Below are positions 1 to 7,121 of a DNA stretch of 39,032 nt, piece by piece. The DNA lies in assembly GCA_910579605.1 (NCBI GenBank), contig CAJTUG010000013.1:11166-50197 (forward strand), in the 5' to 3' direction. The stretch's first letter is position 1; each line of letters opens with the position of its first letter. The notes below the pieces were generated by a model. The model ran no database searches and had not been told where the DNA came from. It worked only from the letters and a program-made list of their open reading frames with translations. The DNA comes from an uncultured Muribaculaceae bacterium (GTDB lineage Bacteria > Bacteroidota > Bacteroidia > Bacteroidales > Muribaculaceae). The translations under genes and the position numbers were made by a program.

Positions 1-10
1 TTATTTACTC

Positions 11-1306
11 ATGTCTAAAACAATTCGCTTTATAGATTTATTCGCAGGAATAGGCGGCATTCGTACTGGTTTATCGCAAGCTTTAAAAGAAGCCGGCTAT
101 ACTCCAAAATGTGTATTGACATCCGAAATAAAACCATATGCAATTAGGGTATTAAAAGATAATTACGGTGAAGACAATTTTGTTGGAGATATTACACAAG
201 TTGATGTAGAAGAAATACCTGATTTTGACATTTTATGCGCCGGTTTCCCGTGTCAAGCGTTTTCCTCTGCAGGTAAACGTCAAGGATTTGCCGACACTCG
301 CGGTACCTTGTTTTTTGAAGTTGAGCGAATTCTGCGAGCTAAAAGGCCCCGAGGCTTTATACTTGAAAATGTCGAGGGTTTAGTAAACCATGATGGTGGA
401 CGCACTCTTAATATTATAATTACCAAATTACTTGAAATTGGGTACAAAGTAAATTATAAAGTTCTTAACTCATCAGATTTTGGTGTGCCACAAGACCGTA
501 AACGTATTTATATAGTAGGCACATTTACAGAATACCCCAACTTAGATAATTTTGAGAAATCGGTTAAACTTGTGGGAGATATCCTTGAAAAGGGCTGTCC
601 TACCTCAACCACCCCATTTATCCAAAGCCTTTTAAAACACTATTCAATCGAAGACCTTTACGGTAAATCCATCAAAGATAAGAGAGGCGGAGACAGCAAC
701 ATCCACAGTTGGGATTTGGAGATAAAAGGTCCTGTGTCCAATGAGCAGAAGAAATTATTAGACTTAATCTTGCGCGAACGAAGGAAGAAAAAATGGGCAG
801 AGCAGATCGGCATAGACTGGATGGATGGCATGCCTTTGTCAATTGACCACATAAGGACCTTTTATGACCATCCAGACTTGCAACATATGTTGGAGGATCT
901 TTCAGAAAAAGGTTATTTAAAATTTGAGCACCCAAAACGGAAGATTCAAACTACTGATATTTTCGGGACCACGACATCGTCAAGACAACCAGATCCCTCA
1001 TTGCCCAAAGGTTATAACATAGTAGCCGGGAAATTAAGTTTTGAAATAAGTAAAATCCTCGGTCCATATGAAATAGCGCCTACATTAGTTGCTATGGACA
1101 TGCAGAAGCTTTATGTAGCAGACAATGGCGGTCTTCGTCGCCTAACTCTCAAAGAGGGCTTAAGGTTATTTGGCTATCCAGAAGATATGAAACTTAATGT
1201 ATCAGAAAAAGATGGATTTGATTTACTCGGAAACACAGTTGTAGTCCCAGTAATAAAGGCTGTTTGCATGAGACTGCTTGAAGCAATTGATTTAATTAAG
1301 ATATAA
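11..1306 (+). CDS. DNA (cytosine-5-)-methyltransferase of a type II R-M system
   Basis: This enzyme methylates C5 of a cytosine in a specific DNA site using SAM and protects host DNA from the endonuclease encoded next to it. The 431-residue protein shows the C5-MTase motifs in order: motif I DLFAGIGG (residues 9-16), motif IV GFPCQAFSSAG with catalytic Cys81, motif VI ENV (119-121), motif VIII QDRKR (161-165), and motif X LLGNTVVVPV near the C-terminus. The variable stretch at about 190-370 is the target-recognition domain. The next gene resembles NgoBV, so the site may be GGNNCC, by inference only. The start at 11 gives the full N-terminal motif I. The gene is clearly more AT-rich than the core genes further on, consistent with horizontal acquisition. 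The endonuclease starts 4 bases after its stop, so the two are probably co-transcribed. The promoter is outside the window. Confidence 0.93.
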   Translation: MSKTIRFIDLFAGIGGIRTGLSQALKEAGYTPKCVLTSEIKPYAIRVLKDNYGEDNFVGDITQVDVEEIPDFDILCAGFPCQAFSSAGKRQGFADTRGTLFFEVERILRAKRPRGFILENVEGLVNHDGGRTLNIIITKLLEIGYKVNYKVLNSSDFGVPQDRKRIYIVGTFTEYPNLDNFEKSVKLVGDILEKGCPTSTTPFIQSLLKHYSIEDLYGKSIKDKRGGDSNIHSWDLEIKGPVSNEQKKLLDLILRERRKKKWAEQIGIDWMDGMPLSIDHIRTFYDHPDLQHMLEDLSEKGYLKFEHPKRKIQTTDIFGTTTSSRQPDPSLPKGYNIVAGKLSFEISKILGPYEIAPTLVAMDMQKLYVADNGGLRRLTLKEGLRLFGYPEDMKLNVSEKDGFDLLGNTVVVPVIKAVCMRLLEAIDLIKI

Positions 1307-1310
1307 AACT

Positions 1311-2069
1311 ATGGAAAAACCTATAAGATTAACAGCTGAAGACATATACTATCGTTTACTTAACATAGATAAAATAAAAACAGTAGAGGGACAAATTCGC
1401 TTTTATCTCGGTAATGTCAGTATAATTGTCAAACAAAAGGATGTTGTTGGTAATATCATACAGGAATGGCTTGAAGGTTGGCTGAGTAAAAATAACATTG
1501 CATTCGCACCCAATATAAATACTCAAATGCCTCCCGATATATACCTTAACCCAGATGATCGCACCAAAGATTTGCTGGAAGTAAAGGCTTTTAATTATTC
1601 AGCTTCGCCAGGTTTCGACATTGCTGATTTCAAGGCATATGCCCGTGAGATAGTTGAAAATCCGTATATGCTGCATACTAAATACTTAATCTTCGGATAT
1701 GCAATGAATGAAGAAGGTACAGTTACTATCCGAGACCTTTGGTTAAAAAACGTATGGGAAATTTGTCGTTCTATGGAGTGTTGGCCTCTTAATGTACAAT
1801 ATAAAAACAAAGTCATCCACAAGATACGTCCAGCAAAATGGTATGGGAACCGATCTCGATTCCCGATGTTTGAATCTATGGAACATTACCTTTCTGCTAT
1901 TGAAGAAACACTTTTTTCATATCCAGACACACATGAGCTATCTAAAGGTTGGAGAAAGAAAATGGTAGAATCTTACAAGTCTTTCTACGGAAAAGATATA
2001 ACTATTCCCCGATGGGAAGATTTAGCAGAGACGTATCAACCACCGGTTATCCCTAAAAAGAAAGACTAA
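1311..2069 (+). CDS. Type II restriction endonuclease, NgoBV family
   Basis: This is the cutting partner of the adjacent cytosine methyltransferase. It has 252 residues, a normal size for the family. A PD-(D/E)xK nuclease core is visible: Pro75-Asp76 in QMPPDIYLN, then Glu90-Val-Lys92 in LLEVKAF, 13 residues apart. The N-terminal region with GQIRFYLG and KQKDVVGNIIQEWL, and later SPGFDIADFK and HKIRPAKWY, agree with what I remember of NgoBV-type enzymes, which cut GGNNCC. The specificity here is inferred from family and pairing, not shown. Transcription follows the methyltransferase with a 4-base gap, an order that lets protection precede cutting. AT-rich composition matches the methyltransferase. 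The gene is intact. Confidence 0.85.
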   Translation: MEKPIRLTAEDIYYRLLNIDKIKTVEGQIRFYLGNVSIIVKQKDVVGNIIQEWLEGWLSKNNIAFAPNINTQMPPDIYLNPDDRTKDLLEVKAFNYSASPGFDIADFKAYAREIVENPYMLHTKYLIFGYAMNEEGTVTIRDLWLKNVWEICRSMECWPLNVQYKNKVIHKIRPAKWYGNRSRFPMFESMEHYLSAIEETLFSYPDTHELSKGWRKKMVESYKSFYGKDITIPRWEDLAETYQPPVIPKKKD

Positions 2070-2135
2070 TTTTTCTCAGCCATATATAACTAGACACTTA
2101 ATATACAAATATACAATAACTTAAATACGGCAAGA

Positions 2136-2184
2136 ATAGAAAGAAGGCTTATGGACATAACTGTCGTGGGAGCCTTCTTTCTAT
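2136..2184. terminator. Perfect 14-bp inverted repeat between convergent genes
   Basis: The arms 2136-2149 (ATAGAAAGAAGGCT) and 2171-2184 are exact reverse complements, separated by 21 bases. It lies between the convergent endonuclease gene (ends 2069) and the small secreted-protein gene (ends 2209), where a bidirectional terminator is expected. No clean T-run follows either arm, so a terminator is plausible rather than certain. It could instead mark the end of the acquired restriction-modification segment. The rest of 2070-2208 is AT-rich with nothing I recognise. Confidence 0.55.
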
Positions 2185-2208
2185 GAGGATTTGCTTAGGT
2201 ATCAGTTT

Positions 2209-2538
2209 TTATTGGCAGACAGCAAATTTAACTTTTTTGCCGTTGACTCTGAGCGAAACTTTAGGGTTAGAAAAACGGGTTGCATGAGGGAAGGTGACGA
2301 CAACAGTAGCCACGCCTTTTTCAATATTTGTCTTAACGGCTGTTGGCGATTGTTCTTTTCCGCAATTAATCAGTTTTATTTCTGTGACGATATATTTTTC
2401 CCTGGCGTCGTCGTCGGTAAATGTTATGGTCACTTTATTGTCGTAGTTATTGAACCCTTGGCAGTGGGGTTTTGCATATGCTGTGACGATGGATAGCATA
2501 CATAAAAGCGATATCGGTAGTTTTTTCATTGTTTTCAT
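2209..2538 (-). CDS. Small secreted protein of unknown function
   Basis: I do not recognise this family. The 109-residue product begins with a signal peptide (KKLPISLLCMLSIVTAYA), so it is exported to the periplasm or cell surface. The mature part is about 85 residues, rich in Val, Thr and Lys with alternating hydrophobic residues, suggesting a small beta-sandwich, and has three cysteines (in PHCQGF, INCGK and near the C-terminus). It starts 3 bases after the stop of the outer-membrane barrel gene and is the last gene of a three-gene operon, so its job is probably tied to that barrel. An alternative start at Met4 (2529) would also leave an intact signal peptide. Confidence 0.7.
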   Translation of the reverse strand: MKTMKKLPISLLCMLSIVTAYAKPHCQGFNNYDNKVTITFTDDDAREKYIVTEIKLINCGKEQSPTAVKTNIEKGVATVVVTFPHATRFSNPKVSLRVNGKKVKFAVCQ

Positions 2539-2541
2539 TTT

Positions 2542-4851
2542 TTAGAAACGTGTTTTTTCGGAGTTGCCGGCACCAGTGCCGCGATATCTGTCGCGTGTAG
2601 TATTAAAGCGGTATTGCAACGAGAGCATTATGGAGCGTCCAGGGGAGAAATTTTTCTGTACAATCTGGACAGCATCGTTGCAAAGCCATGCATCTTTTTT
2701 GGCAGAATCAAAAATATCTTTTGCCTCAAGGGTTATTCCGAGGGAATCGTTGAGTAATCCTTTATATATTTTAGCGTTTACATACCAAGGGTTGTTTGAA
2801 AGTCTTATATTGTTTTCCCATGTACGGGTGATAAGTTGAGCGTCTACATTGAGCCAGATTCCCATGGGCAACATAATGGCGTTTTGCCATTGAAGGATGA
2901 AGCCGGGGGTTTCCATCTTCATAGGTTCTCCGTTGACCGGAAGAGAAAGCCATTGCTTGGTAACTCCAGCATTTACGCGCGACTGCCATATTCCCAATTT
3001 GAATTGTGCGCCAATAAAGGCTGAGAGGTAATGGCGATGGTTGAGATTGGCTGTTTTTATAATGGTAGCTTCCGAATCGTGTCCGAAAGGCTCTGTGATG
3101 TGGTATACTCCATCTTTGAAATATGTATACGATAATTGACCGAAGAACCGATTCCATTGCGCCATATATTCGATGGTTTGTATTTTGGTGGGTCTAAGAT
3201 AGGGGTTACCTGTTTCATAAGTGAGGCGATTTATGTAGCTGACAGTACCGTCGAGATCACCGTATCCGGGGCGGATTGTTTTTCCCGAATAATTCAGACC
3301 CATATTTATGCCACTTATACGAGTTGATATTTCAAGTGATGGAAATATATTGTTGTAGGTCTTGCTACGGTCGTTGCTGAGATAGCCCATTTCGTAATAT
3401 TTAAATTCTACATGTTCGTATCGTAGACCGACACCGATGTTGAACCGTCCAAAACGTTGGCGAATCTGGGCAAATGCAGCCACGTTTCTTTCGTCCACGC
3501 TATTGTGTGAATTTCCGAGTTCTTCAATATTGGATGAGAAAAGGTTTGTAGCACGTGTATTTGTATATTCTTCGCCAAGTTCTATCTGCCCGTGCCATAA
3601 AGGGTAACTGAGCACCAATTTCTGAGCAAACATGCGGTTGTGGTTATCAGAGTATGTATTTACCACACGATCGGTTCCTAATTCTGCAGCTTCGTTGTTG
3701 TTGGACTGCTGCCGCTGTTTCGACCACAGGTAATCGGCATTGAAATCAATTCCCAGTTTTCCAATAGAACCGTTGTAGTACACATTTGCCGAGTGCATTG
3801 GCATAGATATAGATTTATTACTCATACGGGTATCTATCATTTCTGTCAATGTGCCGTTTTGCCACACCTGAGTAGGTGTCTGCCCAGCCATTGAATGGCT
3901 ATTTCGGCCATTACGGTAATATGCCCCTACGCTGTGACGTTCATTGATGAGCCACGAGAAGCCGATTTTTCCGTTCATATCGTTGTAGCGTTCTTTCCAA
4001 TCGGTATTAATTTTTTGCAAATATGTTCCGGCAACGGTAGTGGTTGTCATATCGTCTGTGCGGTGTGTGTAGTTGTACCCATACCACCAACCATAATTTG
4101 CAAATATTTCAAGCCCGCGGGTGCGGTATTTGAGGTCTAATGAGTTTCCGGTTCGGTAATGGTGGAGGAAACCGTTGTCGGTACGGAAAGTCCCGCTCCA
4201 ACCGTCTCCTTTGGGGGGCTTGGTACGAATGCGTACAACAGATTTCACCTGAGCGGAGTATGCGGCTCCAGGGTTAGTGATAACTTCCACATTTTTAATT
4301 TCTCCGGAATTTAGCTGCGACAGTTCAATGATGTCGTTGACTTTGCGGCCATTTATATAGATTTCGGGCGCACCTTTTCCGAAGACCTCAAGGATTCCGT
4401 TGTTGTCTATAACCATCGGGACTCTCGCAAGCACGTCTTTGGCATTTCCGGCAATGGCGAGCGAACTGCCTTCAACGTTAGTGACAAGAGCATTTCCCTT
4501 TACTATAGTTGACGGCCTACTTGCTTTTACTTCCAATTCACCGAGCAGCACAGCCGACGGCTTGAGGATAATCTCGCCCATGTAGCCAGATTGTGGCACG
4601 TCGATGACGCTTGTCTCATATCCCACAAAGGAAACTTTGGCTTTGAGATTGCTTAAGACATCTGTTGTGATTGAAAAACAACCATATGAGTCTGAAATAC
4701 CTCCAGCGGTATATACTGAATCGCAATAAAGAACCACGTTTACAAAATCAAGAGGCGTATTGTTCTCCCCCAGAATTTTACCTTTAATTTCACGACCCAA
4801 AGCAGGCATAAATATCATCAATGCCATAATAAAGAAGATAGTATTTTTCAT
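2542..4851 (-). CDS. TonB-dependent-receptor-like outer-membrane beta-barrel protein with carboxypeptidase-regulatory-like N-terminus
   Basis: The 769-residue protein has a signal peptide (residues 1-19), then a carboxypeptidase-D regulatory-like beta-sandwich (about 20-95: IKGKILGENNTPLDFVNVVL, then SFVGYET), a plug-like domain (about 110-215, with PEIYINGRKVND and VEVITNPGAAYSA), and a long C-terminal barrel ending in an aromatic-rich strand (LSLQYRF). This is the layout of the Bacteroidetes outer-membrane barrel family related to TonB-dependent receptors. No SusD-like partner lies beside it, so polysaccharide uptake is not indicated. The substrate is unknown. It overlaps the upstream lipoprotein gene by 4 bases and is followed by a small secreted protein, implying translational coupling. 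Confidence 0.87.
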   Translation of the reverse strand: MKNTIFFIMALMIFMPALGREIKGKILGENNTPLDFVNVVLYCDSVYTAGGISDSYGCFSITTDVLSNLKAKVSFVGYETSVIDVPQSGYMGEIILKPSAVLLGELEVKASRPSTIVKGNALVTNVEGSSLAIAGNAKDVLARVPMVIDNNGILEVFGKGAPEIYINGRKVNDIIELSQLNSGEIKNVEVITNPGAAYSAQVKSVVRIRTKPPKGDGWSGTFRTDNGFLHHYRTGNSLDLKYRTRGLEIFANYGWWYGYNYTHRTDDMTTTTVAGTYLQKINTDWKERYNDMNGKIGFSWLINERHSVGAYYRNGRNSHSMAGQTPTQVWQNGTLTEMIDTRMSNKSISMPMHSANVYYNGSIGKLGIDFNADYLWSKQRQQSNNNEAAELGTDRVVNTYSDNHNRMFAQKLVLSYPLWHGQIELGEEYTNTRATNLFSSNIEELGNSHNSVDERNVAAFAQIRQRFGRFNIGVGLRYEHVEFKYYEMGYLSNDRSKTYNNIFPSLEISTRISGINMGLNYSGKTIRPGYGDLDGTVSYINRLTYETGNPYLRPTKIQTIEYMAQWNRFFGQLSYTYFKDGVYHITEPFGHDSEATIIKTANLNHRHYLSAFIGAQFKLGIWQSRVNAGVTKQWLSLPVNGEPMKMETPGFILQWQNAIMLPMGIWLNVDAQLITRTWENNIRLSNNPWYVNAKIYKGLLNDSLGITLEAKDIFDSAKKDAWLCNDAVQIVQKNFSPGRSIMLSLQYRFNTTRDRYRGTGAGNSEKTRF

Positions 4852-5282
4852 CGTATTTGTTTTTTCAATTCTACAATTGCATCAATGAGGCTACCGTCGG
4901 AGGGTATTCCTTTCTCTTCCAATTTTTTATTGACTCTTTGTTTTACAGAGTCAATGATACGGCAATCAAGGTCGTGCCATGAGTATATTTGAGAGCAATC
5001 ATTATTGGTTGTCACGCGTGCATTGCGCTCAAGTTTATTGCCTAAAGAATCTGTGTAATAATATATGACTACAACCTGAAGTTTATTATCTTCAAGGTTG
5101 TGAGGATCTGTCAACCCTACATATTCCACTTCGTCTTCACAGGCGAGATAGGATAGGGTTGCTTTCTCAAGATTACGGTCTCTCAAGTCGCCTTTCCCTA
5201 TTTCCCAGGAGCAAGACGGCAGGACTACTGAAACCATGGCTAAGCCAATGGCAAGGATTGTGATTTTCTTTTTCATATGCAT
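4848..5282 (-). CDS. Putative lipoprotein of unknown function
   Basis: This 144-residue protein carries a signal peptide followed by a lipobox-like sequence (VVLPSCSW), so it is probably lipid-modified at Cys and anchored in a membrane. The mature domain is acidic, with a repeated beta-like pattern (KLQVVVIYYYTDSLGNK) and a C-terminal helical stretch rich in Lys and Glu. I recognise no family. Met1 (5282) and Met3 (5276) are both possible starts, and the second gives the more usual signal peptide. It is the first gene of an operon with the outer-membrane barrel (4-base overlap), suggesting a periplasmic or surface accessory to that barrel. Confidence 0.72.
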   Translation of the reverse strand: MHMKKKITILAIGLAMVSVVLPSCSWEIGKGDLRDRNLEKATLSYLACEDEVEYVGLTDPHNLEDNKLQVVVIYYYTDSLGNKLERNARVTTNNDCSQIYSWHDLDCRIIDSVKQRVNKKLEEKGIPSDGSLIDAIVELKKQIR

Positions 5283-5305
5283 CAGGAATAATAATTTATC
5301 TGATG

Positions 5306-5338
5306 CAAAATTAGGTCTAAACGAGTCTTAACTCCAAA
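5306..5338 (-). promoter_or_regulatory. Bacteroidetes-type promoter for the lipoprotein-barrel operon
   Basis: On the minus strand TAATTTTG (5313-5306) fits the -7 consensus TAnnTTTG, with TTTG at 5338-5335 as the -33 element 21 bases upstream, slightly longer than ideal. It would start RNA about 20 bases before the lipoprotein start codon. Several CTTAA motifs lie around and upstream of it. Confidence 0.5.
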
Positions 5339-5433
5339 TATATAAATCTTAATACCGAAAAGCTAAAGCGCTGATTATCAAGCGCAACATTCCTTAAAAT
5401 TCTTAATAGAGGCCTTAAGACCCTAAATAAGCT

Positions 5434-7098
5434 TTAAATGGCAGAGTCATTGCGGAGAAATGCCACGATATCTTCTTTTTCGGGAACTCCAAGTTTTTTT
5501 CTTATTGCAGATTTGCGTACGTAGATTGTTGCAGTGGTCTGGGAGGTAATCACGCTTATTTCTTTTGTGGAGAACCCTGCAATCATGAGCACAATTATCT
5601 GCTCTTCCTTTGGTGTGAGCACATGGCTATATTTGCTGCGCAGCTTGCTATAGAAACCGGAATAAAGATTATCTATGAGTTCGAAAACATTACCCCAATT
5701 CACGAGTTCACCTCCGGTCTCACCACCGACAGACGATATCTTGCGTAGCATTTCGCGGTTTTGCTCTGTGGGTGCTTCGGCTACCATTTTAATGATACCG
5801 AGTTGCTGGAGCATGGCACGACGCAAAGACTCGGCGTTTTTCATGTCTTGGGGGTGCACAATGGGTGCAGATTTAAGCTCGTCTACCATCTTCTGCAAGG
5901 CTTCTGCCCGTTCTTCATTCTCGCGTTCACGTTGCCTGTGGCGATGGAGTATCCATGCTGCGCCAACGAGTATTATTAAAGCTACTAATGCGACAACAAG
6001 AATCAGTACTGTCTTATGCTCGTTTTGTGCTTTAAGAGCCATGGCTCTGCTCTGCTGCCTCAAAGCACCTCGCTCCGATTCCCATTGCGATGCTTCTATA
6101 CGGTTGTATCGCTCACGCTGGCGGTTATTGAGGCTGTTGACATGAGCAAGTTTCATACGGCCGGTTTTCTTGAAATCTATCATTGCATGAAGCAAGCTGC
6201 TGTAGCTTCTGTAATAGGCATCGTCGTGGTGTCTTAAACCAAGGGCTAAACTATCTGCAACGGCCAACTGCCTGGACGCATTCTCTATATTGCCAGTGTT
6301 CAATGCGTTCATAGCACTTTGCAAATGCAGGCAATCGGATGCTCCGTTGTCTTTTCCTGCATTATCGAAAATATAGGCAATGAGTTTGTCGCTTTCTTCT
6401 TCGCGTCCCATTTCTGTGAGAATCTGTACGTGTTCTATGGCGAAAATAAAATGCCTGTCGCCCATGAAATTATTTGCGGCAAAGTGCATAAGCTCATCGT
6501 TGAGCATAAGGGCAGAGTCTAATTCTTGGGCGTATTCGTAGGCGCTCACGAGTATGTATTTAGCTTCAAGCTGACGCAGTGTATCAGTCTCCATTTTCTG
6601 CAGTCTTTTTGCCAAAGGAATCAGTTCGCGCCCTTGATACTCTGCCGCCCCAAGCAATACCCGTACTCTGAGCGTATGTACCATTAATGAATCTGGTACA
6701 TTCCGAAGATTTACCAGAGAATCCAGCATATTTATAGCCCCTTGAGTATCTCCAACCCAAAATTTGTACCAAGCATGGGCAGTGGTACTGCGGATATCTT
6801 TGACAATGTCTTTGTCGCGATAATAAGCGCATGCAAACGAGATGAGCGAATCGGCAATCATCGAGCGGTTTTGGCGCATATGCCCGTAAGCTTTGAGATA
6901 TACGTATTTTGCCCTCAGCGAGTCTGATTTCAATTCCGAGGGATCTATTACATCCAAAATTGCCATGGCACTGTCTACACGAGCTTGCATCAATTTCTCG
7001 GCTTCATCTATTGATTTTCCAATCTCAGATTCAGAACTTTGGCAAGAAGCGACACAAAGCAACAGCAATGCAGATATTATAAGTAATAAACTACGCAT
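5434..7098 (-). CDS. Membrane-anchored LuxR-type regulator with periplasmic helical-repeat domain
   Basis: I chose the ATG at 7098 because it begins a good signal or lipoprotein-type sequence (MRSLLLIISALLLLCVASC). A start 11 codons earlier would overlap the antiporter gene. The product of about 554 residues has, in order, that leader with a lipobox-like Cys, a helical tetratricopeptide-like region of about 300 residues, a transmembrane helix (VLILVVALVALIILVGAAWI), a short coiled coil, and a C-terminal LuxR-type helix-turn-helix (LTPKEEQIIVLMIAGFSTKE to IRKKLGV). This layout is common in Bacteroidetes and would place the sensor outside and DNA binding inside the cytoplasmic membrane. No kinase or receiver domain is present, so it looks like a one-component regulator. 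Its target and signal are unknown. It follows the antiporter gene by 23 bases and is probably co-transcribed with it. Confidence 0.82.
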   Translation of the reverse strand: MRSLLLIISALLLLCVASCQSSESEIGKSIDEAEKLMQARVDSAMAILDVIDPSELKSDSLRAKYVYLKAYGHMRQNRSMIADSLISFACAYYRDKDIVKDIRSTTAHAWYKFWVGDTQGAINMLDSLVNLRNVPDSLMVHTLRVRVLLGAAEYQGRELIPLAKRLQKMETDTLRQLEAKYILVSAYEYAQELDSALMLNDELMHFAANNFMGDRHFIFAIEHVQILTEMGREEESDKLIAYIFDNAGKDNGASDCLHLQSAMNALNTGNIENASRQLAVADSLALGLRHHDDAYYRSYSSLLHAMIDFKKTGRMKLAHVNSLNNRQRERYNRIEASQWESERGALRQQSRAMALKAQNEHKTVLILVVALVALIILVGAAWILHRHRQRERENEERAEALQKMVDELKSAPIVHPQDMKNAESLRRAMLQQLGIIKMVAEAPTEQNREMLRKISSVGGETGGELVNWGNVFELIDNLYSGFYSKLRSKYSHVLTPKEEQIIVLMIAGFSTKEISVITSQTTATIYVRKSAIRKKLGVPEKEDIVAFLRNDSAI

Positions 7099-7121
7099 GA
7101 TTAAAAACAATAAGCCTAACA

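Noticed and set aside
2191..2496. Plus-strand open frame of 101 codons opposite the small secreted protein
   Set aside because: Antisense frame without signal or motif; the minus-strand frame has a clear signal peptide and operon context.
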